From the NCBI GenBank assembly GCA_964352225.1, contig CAYGRM010000211.1, forward strand, positions 1 to 11,622: DNA of 11,622 bases, in the 5' to 3' direction. Each line of letters starts with the position of its first letter. Within the stretch, counting starts at the first letter, position 1. The translations under genes were made by a program, and so were the position numbers. Positions 7,501-11,622 of the stretch are shown in pieces. This DNA is from CAJQQY01 sp964352225. GTDB lineage: Bacteria; Bacteroidota; Bacteroidia; Chitinophagales; Saprospiraceae. The notes under the pieces were generated by a model that was given only the letters and a program-made list of their open reading frames with translations, did not search any database and was not told the DNA's origin.

Positions 7501-8812
7501 TTTCTACTTCCTTATCTATTTGAATTTGCGTAAGCCTTTTCCCTGCAAAACCAGTTTGCAGTCGATGAACAATCGCCTCTACAATGATAACTGCTCCATC
7601 TACAATCAATCCGAAATCAATTGCTCCAAGGCTCATCAAATTGGCGGAAATCCCTAGCCAGTTCATCATCGAAACCGCAAACAACATTGCCAAAGGAATA
7701 ACTGATGCTACTATCAATCCTGCTCGCCAATTTCCCAACATCAACACGAGAATAAATATGACAATTAGTCCCCCTTCCAATAAGTTCGTTTTAACTGTTC
7801 CGATAGCGGTGGACACTAATTTATCTCTGTCCAAATATGCTTCGATGACGACTCCTTCGGGCAAAGACTTTTCGATTTGTTTTACTCGTTCTTTGACCCG
7901 TTCGGTGACTGCTGCGGAATTCGCACCTTTGAGCATCATCACCCGACCACCTACAGCTTCCTCTCCATCCCTCACTAATGCTCCATATCGAGGAGCTTTT
8001 CCAAATTGAACAGTAGCTACATCTTTTATCAGAATGGGTCTTCCATTTCGGACATCTACAACAATATTTTCCAAATCCGTTAATGACCGTGCAACGCCAT
8101 CTGTTCGGATATAATAGGTGTTTGGGTTTTTCTCGATATAAGCTCCTCCCGTATTTTCATTACTATTTTCAAGGGCATGAAAAACATCGGTTATGCTGAT
8201 GCCTATGGATTTGAGTAAATTGGGATTTACAGCAACTTCGTACTGTTTTAGGAAACCACCCATGGTATTTACCTCTACTACTCCTTCGATTCCAGATAAC
8301 TGACGACTAACTATCCAATCCTGAATACTTCGTAAATCCGTTAGTGAAAATTTATCTTCAAACCCGTCAGCGGGTCGAACAACATATTGGTAAATTTCTC
8401 CCAAACCCGTTGAAATTGGAGCCATTTCAGGAGTACCCAATCCTGAAGGAATATTACCTTCCGCTTCTTTGAGGTATTCGCTGACCAGTTGGCGAGATAA
8501 ATAAACGTCCATATCTTCTTCAAAAACAACCGTTATAACTGAAAGCCCGAATCGAGAAATGGAACGTATTTCTACTAATTGCTGAATGTTTTGTAATGCC
8601 AATTCAATGGGAGTAGTAATGAATTGCTCTATTTCTTGAGTAGCCAAGGTGGGCGATATCGTAATGACTTGCACCTGATTGTTGGTAATGTCAGGTACGG
8701 CATCAATAGGTATCTGCCGCAAGGAGAATAATCCCCAAACGATGAGGGCTGCTACCAATAGCCCTATCACAAACTTATTCTGTATCGAATAAGCGATAAT
8801 CTTATCAAACAT
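4502..8812 (-). CDS. Heavy-metal RND efflux pump (CzcA/CusA type) fused to a TolC-like outer-membrane factor
   Basis: A 1436-residue fusion. Residues 1 to about 1035 form a complete HME-RND proton antiporter with 12 TM segments, starting MFDKIIAYSIQNKFVIGLL and with PIDAVPDITNNQVQV after TM1. TM4 carries DFGLIVDGAVIIVE with D399, D405 and E412, spaced like the essential D402/D408/E415 of CzcA, so a divalent-metal pump is favoured over a Cu/Ag pump. TM12 ends near ILYSWLANW. After a short basic linker, residues 1047-1061 look like a signal peptide ending AQA. From about 1062 to the end comes a TolC/OEP domain with coiled-coil helices (for example RITAQRLQVDVAQANLEAER). Such fusions are known in Bacteroidota, where a separate CusC-type gene is then absent, as here. 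It follows DUF6660-like protein A by 72 nt and precedes the adaptor by 12 nt. No frame disruption is seen. Confidence 0.95.
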   Translation of the reverse strand: MFDKIIAYSIQNKFVIGLLVAALIVWGLFSLRQIPIDAVPDITNNQVQVITISPTLATQEIEQFITTPIELALQNIQQLVEIRSISRFGLSVITVVFEEDMDVYLSRQLVSEYLKEAEGNIPSGLGTPEMAPISTGLGEIYQYVVRPADGFEDKFSLTDLRSIQDWIVSRQLSGIEGVVEVNTMGGFLKQYEVAVNPNLLKSIGISITDVFHALENSNENTGGAYIEKNPNTYYIRTDGVARSLTDLENIVVDVRNGRPILIKDVATVQFGKAPRYGALVRDGEEAVGGRVMMLKGANSAAVTERVKERVKQIEKSLPEGVVIEAYLDRDKLVSTAIGTVKTNLLEGGLIVIFILVLMLGNWRAGLIVASVIPLAMLFAVSMMNWLGISANLMSLGAIDFGLIVDGAVIIVEAIVHRLQTGFAGKRLTQIQIDKEVETASVKIRSSAAFGEIIILMVYIPILALVGIEGKMFIPMAQTVMLAIGGALILSLTYVPMMAALFLSKNISNKKTIADRIISFFQKLYTPVLNAALRLKAIFVLATVALFVFSFIVFSRMGGEFIPTLEEGDLAMQQILPPGTSLSQSIEMASLIQKKLLNEFPEIEDIVVNIGSAEIPTDPMPVEIGDYVLVMKPKSEWTSASNRKDMFEKIEKSLSAIPGVGYEFSQPIQLRFNELMTGSKSDIAIKLYGQDLDLIYSKAKEAESVITKLGGVGTVNVEQTIGMPQIIIKFKYDKMAQYGLQVKKVNQVVRSAFAGESAGTIYEGERRFDLVVRLDEKYRNGIADVQNLYITLDNGTQVPLQAVADVELTDAPMQISRENTNRRIVIGVNVGDTDVETLVSKIQAELDAKVELPAGYYFTYGGQFENLKAANARLMIAVPLALALIFILLFFTFGSISQAALIFTAIPLSAIGGIWALELRGMPFSISAGIGFIALFGVAVLNGIVLIGYFNQLKDEGMTNIRERIITGTKVRLRPVLMTAMVASFGFLPMALSNSGGAEVQRPLATVVIGGLLTATFLTLVVLPILYSWLANWQEGKNKPTLPTNGAMILLPLLFFSWSAQAQQRPITMSEAVEMAIANNPSVRAANLQVQQGQALQNLEYNLGTTDISYQGDGLFRENGQRVNQIGIVQNIPNPASLKAQNNFQNQQVAQSVLRKQLTEKELRLQVQQNYLDLQQRKELRQLYERLIPVYEQYAQMAKVRADVGEANRIELLTIQSSLNEYQLLLNQVSLEITNLEKQLAGLLNTDEVITSTDSLMVIPFALNESINSFRVQLASQHIQIEQSNIDLLKARMKPDFNVGYAAQNYFEGGWLHGLQAGVQIPLFNKQTKQRITAQRLQVDVAQANLEAERLRTQQELLSVENTIQLYAEGVTFYREQLDNLNPEMERISELNYQAGEISYLELLNTLNLLSKNNKQYWEQVLSHNKAVVVYQFLSNQ
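5630..5674 (-). other. Internal signal-peptide-like segment at the pump/TolC junction
   Basis: Codons 1047-1061 of the pump gene encode MILLPLLFFSWSAQA, followed by QQRPITMSEAVEMA, the usual beginning of a mature TolC-family protein. The linker before it (WQEGKNKP) is basic and would lie in the cytoplasm after TM12, which gives the right orientation for export of the downstream domain. AQA|QQ fits the signal peptidase I rule (small residues at -3 and -1). It may act as a thirteenth membrane segment or be cleaved to free the TolC part. Confidence 0.6.
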
Positions 8813-8824
8813 ATTAAAGTAATG

Positions 8825-8893
8825 TTTAGTTAAACCAATAAATAAAAATGAGATGTGCAGGCGTAGGTATCCTGCAATTATGGTTTAACTAAA
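8825..8893 (-). repeat. Nested inverted repeat spanning the protein A stop codon and the pump leader
   Basis: A perfect 13-bp inverted repeat, TTTAGTTAAACCA at 8825-8837 and TGGTTTAACTAAA at 8881-8893, encloses 43 nt. Inside it lies a second stem, TGCAGG (8856-8861) with CCTGCA (8871-8876) around a 9-nt loop. In the minus-strand mRNA the first outer arm contains the last codons and stop of DUF6660-like protein A, and the second outer arm ends 12 nt before the pump start codon. Each arm is itself nearly palindromic (TTTA-GT-TAAA). It has no T-run after it, so it is not an obvious terminator. A role in translational coupling, mRNA processing or protein binding is inferred. Confidence 0.6.
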
Positions 8894-9223
8894 TCTTGGC
8901 GGTTGCCAAATAGATGGATTGAATGAAAAGGAAATTTCATTGTGGAAACAAGAAGGAGTTGCGTTTGGTAAAGGTGTCGGTACTTTAATCCGAAAAGGTA
9001 ATTTTGTAGGTGAATCTAAAGCAGATGAACAACAACTACAAATACAAAAAGGAGAACATAGGTCATCTCCACAATCATTAGAATGGCTATGGTCAGATTC
9101 TATGGAATGTTCTACATCAGAAAAATGATTAACCAATGCCACAAGACCACCTCCTCCATCGCCGCAAGGAACAAGCGACAAGGCAAGCATATAGAAAGTG
9201 AATATGTGAATGGTTATTTTCAT
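8885..9223 (-). CDS. DUF6660-like small Cys-rich exported protein A, first gene of the operon
   Basis: A 112-residue protein if started at the ATG at 9223; an upstream in-frame ATG at 9244 would add seven residues (MFIHLHL). The shorter form aligns with its paralogue at 2812-3150 (MK-x-x-I-x-IFT-x-Y) and gives a normal signal or membrane segment (about 3-18). After LSLVPCGDGGGG comes a His/Asp/Glu linker (VEHSIESDHSHSNDCGDD), then CSPFCICSCC, a variable region and the C-terminus IWQPPRFS. I recognise the family as DUF6660-like; its function is unknown. The Cys cluster and His-rich linker suggest metal binding outside the cytoplasm, as inference. It leads the operon, 72 nt before the pump gene, and its final codons form one arm of an inverted repeat reaching the pump leader. 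Confidence 0.85.
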   Translation of the reverse strand: MKITIHIFTFYMLALSLVPCGDGGGGLVALVNHFSDVEHSIESDHSHSNDCGDDLCSPFCICSCCSSALDSPTKLPFRIKVPTPLPNATPSCFHNEISFSFNPSIWQPPRFS

Positions 9224-9228
9224 AAGAT

Positions 9229-9260
9229 GCAAATGTATAAACAAAAACCATGCAATGCAA
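9229..9260 (-). promoter_or_regulatory. Candidate Bacteroidota-type promoter of the metal operon
   Basis: On the minus strand TACATTTGC (9237-9229) matches the -7 consensus TAnnTTTG, and TTG (9260-9258) lies 20 nt upstream as a -33 box. Transcription from it would begin almost at the ATG at 9223, giving a near-leaderless mRNA. A second -7 match, TATATTTGA (9284-9276), would give a leader of roughly 45 nt but lacks a clear -33 box. I cannot decide between them. Confidence 0.4.
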
Positions 9261-9267
9261 TTGCATT
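9254..9267. promoter_or_regulatory. 14-bp perfect palindrome, candidate operator of the metal operon
   Basis: AATGCAATTGCATT reads the same on both strands. It lies 31 nt before the first operon start codon and overlaps the candidate -33 box, or would sit just downstream of the start site if the farther promoter is used. Either position suits a repressor or metal-sensor site. No regulator gene is present in the window, and no second full copy was seen. Confidence 0.35.
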
Positions 9268-9303
9268 AATGATTATCAAATATATAAAATCTTCTCTCCA
9301 ATC

Positions 9304-9325
9304 CCTTAAAAATGATTTTTCAAGG
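9304..9325 (-). other. Imperfect hairpin between the DUF4238-family gene and the metal operon
   Basis: CCTT and AAGG end a 22-nt imperfect palindrome that can fold into nine pairs (one G-U) around a four-base loop. It lies 90 nt after the DUF4238 stop codon and upstream of the metal operon promoter region. It has no following T-run, so a terminator role is weak; a simple transcript end or a protein site is possible. The rest of the gap 9224-9414 holds the candidate promoter and palindrome and no gene. Confidence 0.25.
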
Positions 9326-9414
9326 ATGGAAAGCTGTCGTCTTTTTGTTGAAAAATGGACACGACATAGGTGATATTTGGTCGCCTTTATGGGAAGAGTA
9401 GGAAAAAAAAATTA

Positions 9415-10569
9415 TTAATTTGTTTTATCTGTATTTGTTTTCTTTTCCTTAATTGCATTTTCAATCCCTTCAACCAGCTTTTTAAAATTAGGGTCTGCAA
9501 CAACTTTTGGATTCTTTTTCATTTCATTTAGTTTGGCTAAAGTCTTTTCATGCCCTACACCATATTGCTCCATAAGTCTCATCAACTTAAAATTCTCTGT
9601 AACCATTTCTTGGAAGTCTTCGATTTTTTTGATGTTCTCAGGGGTCTCTTCATTGTTACTTTTTTGATTCAGATGGTGCTGTTCAATTCCATGTTCAGAA
9701 CCAAGCAACCAATCATCTGAAAAATTTTCCACATCAAAATTATATAATAATGAATGAATTCCGTCAATTTCTAACCGTTGAATTGTATTAACAATAGAAG
9801 GTTCAGCTGAAGGCATTATTGTTAAAATATGTTTTCTATCTAAAGGAAGGTGCATCATGTTTCCTAGTGCAAAAGGATTAATGGGTTTATTCAGGATTTC
9901 ATAATCAAAATTAGGGTCGAGAGGATTCATATAAGGTCTCATCACTAAAGGGTTATCTGAAGTAATAAACTCTGAATCATCAATAATTTTGTACACACAA
10001 ATACCATCCATTAATTTTTGTTGAACTAACTTTTCATAAGCCCTAAGATGTTCTGATAGAAAGAGTATTCTATTATTCTCCTTCCTCTCTTTGATAATGG
10101 AATCAATTTCATTTTTATTAAATGAAATTTCATTTCCTAAAAACTTATAAGAAACAACCTCTTCATCTGTCATTCCAGCTATGTCCCGAATCATTTTTTC
10201 GGTCATATTATTTTGTAAATTCAAAAACTTCGGAGTTCTAAAGTAAAAACTCAAAGCAGTATTTATGATTTTCAAGCGAGTTTCAAAATCAATGATTTTT
10301 TGTTTTTCATCTACAAGTACTTTATATATTTCAGGATAAACTCTATCCACATTTTGAGCATAAAAATATTCAATTGCATACTTCTTAGAAGTTTCATCAG
10401 TAGGAATTGTGTAGAGATTCTTTTTAAAACATATAGTCTTCGGTCTTACTCTAATTAATCTTTTTGATTTTTTTTGATATGCATGAATGTAGTGTTTTTC
10501 ATTATCTAACTCAGCAAACTTATTCAAATAACTAATAGGAATGTAATGTTGTTTTATTGGTTCACTCAT
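9415..10569 (-). CDS. DUF4238-family protein
   Basis: A 384-residue protein that I recognise as DUF4238 from two hallmarks: the N-terminal KQHYIPISYLNKFA (residues 6-19) and the central FITSDNPLVMRP, with TSDNP at 203-207. These are followed by HLPLDRKHILTIMPS, as usual in the family. There is no signal peptide or membrane segment, so it should be cytoplasmic. The last 75 residues are charged and helical (EETPENIKKIEDF to KKTNTDKTN) and may form a coiled coil. The biochemical function of the family is unknown to me. The gene stands alone between two gaps of about 170-190 nt, and its AT content is higher than that of the metal operon, suggesting a different origin. The start at SEPIKQHYIP fits the family. 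Confidence 0.82.
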   Translation of the reverse strand: MSEPIKQHYIPISYLNKFAELDNEKHYIHAYQKKSKRLIRVRPKTICFKKNLYTIPTDETSKKYAIEYFYAQNVDRVYPEIYKVLVDEKQKIIDFETRLKIINTALSFYFRTPKFLNLQNNMTEKMIRDIAGMTDEEVVSYKFLGNEISFNKNEIDSIIKERKENNRILFLSEHLRAYEKLVQQKLMDGICVYKIIDDSEFITSDNPLVMRPYMNPLDPNFDYEILNKPINPFALGNMMHLPLDRKHILTIMPSAEPSIVNTIQRLEIDGIHSLLYNFDVENFSDDWLLGSEHGIEQHHLNQKSNNEETPENIKKIEDFQEMVTENFKLMRLMEQYGVGHEKTLAKLNEMKKNPKVVADPNFKKLVEGIENAIKEKKTNTDKTN

Positions 10570-10740
10570 TGATTTTATTTTGTATAAAAAAGATTAAACA
10601 TTCCGTTTAAATTATTTGAAGTAAAAATGGAATTATATAATTTTTTAAAAAAAGAAACTTATGCATAATGAACCTATTAACAAAAATACGTTCAAAAATT
10701 CTCACGCAGAAATGTTCAAAAGATAAAAGTTTGTTTTCAC
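10570..10740. other. Intergenic gap, AT-rich, without a recognised gene
   Basis: This 171-nt gap separates the unidentified gene from the DUF4238-family gene. Two copies of GTTCAAAA (10690-10697 and 10714-10721) lie 24 bp apart. The only TAnnTTTG match on the minus strand (TATTTTTG, 10688-10681) has no -33 box at 19-21 nt. No terminator hairpin with a T-run follows the upstream gene. The promoter of the DUF4238 gene is probably somewhere here. Confidence 0.4.
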
Positions 10741-11622
10741 TTATTTTAAGACAGATCCTTTTGCAGCAGAATCCAAAACATAAATCAAAATTTTCAAAAC
10801 TTCCATGCGAGAATTTTCTATCAATTTAAATTCTTCATCAATCTTTTGCTTTAAGTAGATTATATTCTGAGGCGGCATTCCCGTTAATAGATTTGAGAAT
10901 GTTCCTAAAGCTACACTACCTTTAGTATCAGGATGTATAGAATTATGAAGAAAAATCTTTTTCAAAAAGATGACTACTTCATCGATATTTTTAACATTAG
11001 GATTCCATATGAAGTGAAGATTCTGTAAGCAAAAAGCAAAATCCTCATCTTTTGTTGCAATCCATTTGAAAAATTCATCAAAAAGAATTTCATGTCGAAC
11101 GTTTGTTCCTAAATATTTTTTCTTTAAAAAATAGGATGAAATTTTAAGTGATTTTTCAGCATGAAAATTTTCTAAATAAACTTCAGGACTGATAATCTTA
11201 TCTCTAACTACTCCAAATTGTTTGAAATAAAATAAATCACTTGTAAGTAAAATATAATTTTCTCTTAACATCAAAGTCCAATTGTCTAAAAAATTATTTG
11301 CAAATTCATCGACAGGCATTTTCTCTTTAGCTTTTAAAAGTTCTCCAAGTTTTTCATCAACATAATCAACCTCACAATGAGTATTCATCCATTTTAACAT
11401 ACCTTCAAAATATGCTAATCTTTTTTCTTTAAAGTCATCAGGATAAAAAGTAGGAACTACACCATCAGAAGAAATATTAATTGACATTTTTGAAGATGGT
11501 TGAATCTTTGTTTCATCGACTATAAATTCAAGTTCTCTTTTTAGAAAAGAGGAAATGACAAATTTATGATCAAAAGAAACTCCTTCTTCTCGATAAAGTT
11601 CATAGAATAAACAAAATGAAGT
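10741..11622 (-). CDS. C-terminal part of an unidentified protein with a PIN-nuclease-like motif (5' end outside window)
   Basis: The frame that contains an ATG at 11487 stays open, without a stop, to the right edge, adding 45 codons (beginning TSFCLFYELYREE, ending DETKIQPSSK). The gene therefore very probably starts outside the window, and 293 codons plus the stop are seen here. I do not recognise the protein firmly. The segment DNWTLMLRENYILLTSDLFYF (codons from 11286 to about 11225) resembles the late part of a PIN domain: Asp, a helix, then a hydrophobic strand ending T-S-D followed by an aromatic residue. The two Asp codons are at 11284-11286 and 11236-11238. The earlier REL..IVDE part would fit an upstream acidic helix. 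The remaining C-terminal 160 residues look all-helical. No signal peptide is visible in this part. The codon composition is very AT-rich. It ends 172 nt before the DUF4238-family start. PIN assignment is tentative. Confidence 0.7.
   Translation of the reverse strand, partial: TSFCLFYELYREEGVSFDHKFVISSFLKRELEFIVDETKIQPSSKMSINISSDGVVPTFYPDDFKEKRLAYFEGMLKWMNTHCEVDYVDEKLGELLKAKEKMPVDEFANNFLDNWTLMLRENYILLTSDLFYFKQFGVVRDKIISPEVYLENFHAEKSLKISSYFLKKKYLGTNVRHEILFDEFFKWIATKDEDFAFCLQNLHFIWNPNVKNIDEVVIFLKKIFLHNSIHPDTKGSVALGTFSNLLTGMPPQNIIYLKQKIDEEFKLIENSRMEVLKILIYVLDSAAKGSVLK

Noticed and set aside
7584..8009. Plus-strand open frame of 141 codons inside the pump gene
   Set aside because: It is antisense to conserved RND sequence (TM2-TM4 region), has no recognisable domain, and is explained as a shadow of the strongly conserved minus-strand frame. 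The other plus-strand frames at 5556-5963, 6966-7253, 7382-7657, 1986-2225 and 3215-3499 were rejected for the same reason.
9334..9366. Short inverted repeat TGTCGT / ACGACA as terminator of the DUF4238-family gene
   Set aside because: The stem is only 6 bp with a 20-nt loop and no T-run after it on either strand.
9083..9373. Plus-strand open frame of 96 codons across the operon promoter region
   Set aside because: It begins antisense to DUF6660-like protein A and runs through AT-rich intergenic DNA without any recognisable motif.
10681..10721. Promoter or operator before the DUF4238-family gene (TATTTTTG box and two GTTCAAAA copies 24 bp apart)
   Set aside because: The -7-like box has no -33 box at the right spacing, and an 8-bp repeat in very AT-rich DNA can easily occur by chance.
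1..11622. CRISPR arrays, tRNA or rRNA genes, insertion sequences, integrases
   Set aside because: I looked for regular spaced repeats, cloverleaf ends, transposase-like frames and terminal inverted repeats, and found none that could be supported.

Overview
The window looks like chromosome or island DNA from a member of the Bacteroidota. Four things point there: a heavy-metal RND pump with an outer-membrane factor fused to its C-terminus, a TonB-dependent receptor with an N-terminal CarboxypepD_reg-like domain, small secreted 'IWQPP'-ending Cys-rich proteins that match DUF6660, and A-rich leaders with TAnnTTTG-type promoter boxes instead of Shine-Dalgarno sites. I cannot name a genus. Every gene I accept lies on the minus strand.

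Positions 1-9300 hold a compact metal-resistance gene set, read right to left: DUF6660-like protein A (9223-8885), RND-TolC fusion pump (8812-4502), His-rich periplasmic adaptor lipoprotein (4489-3212), DUF6660-like protein B (3150-2812), TonB-dependent receptor (2749-566), an intrinsic-terminator-like hairpin (about 550-510), and the 5' part of a CDF cation transporter with a degenerate HMA-like N-terminus (497 to beyond base 1). Gaps are 12-72 nt, so I infer one operon, with the hairpin limiting expression of the CDF gene. The pump and adaptor would carry a divalent metal (Zn, Co, Cd or Ni class, judged from the CzcA-like D-x5-D-x6-E signature in TM4) from the periplasm or cytoplasm to the outside. 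The CDF protein would export cytoplasmic metal to the periplasm. The two small Cys-rich proteins have no known function. The receptor is normally an importer, so its place in an efflux operon is an open question. No regulator gene is in the window. A 14-bp perfect palindrome beside the presumed operon promoter is a candidate operator.

Positions 9300-11622 differ: clearly lower GC in hand spot counts, and no metal-related genes. They hold a DUF4238-family protein (10569-9415) and, beyond a 171-nt gap, the C-terminal 293 codons of a gene whose frame stays open to the right edge of the window. That partial protein is not firmly recognised, but it carries a PIN-nuclease-like motif. The junction near 9300 is a plausible boundary between the metal module and a separate accessory region.

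The points most worth attention are an internal signal peptide with a signal peptidase I-like site inside the pump-TolC fusion (one gene that may give two mature proteins), the paired DUF6660-like paralogues bracketing the pump and adaptor, the nested inverted repeat between protein A and the pump gene, and the terminator hairpin ending only 12 nt before the CDF start codon.
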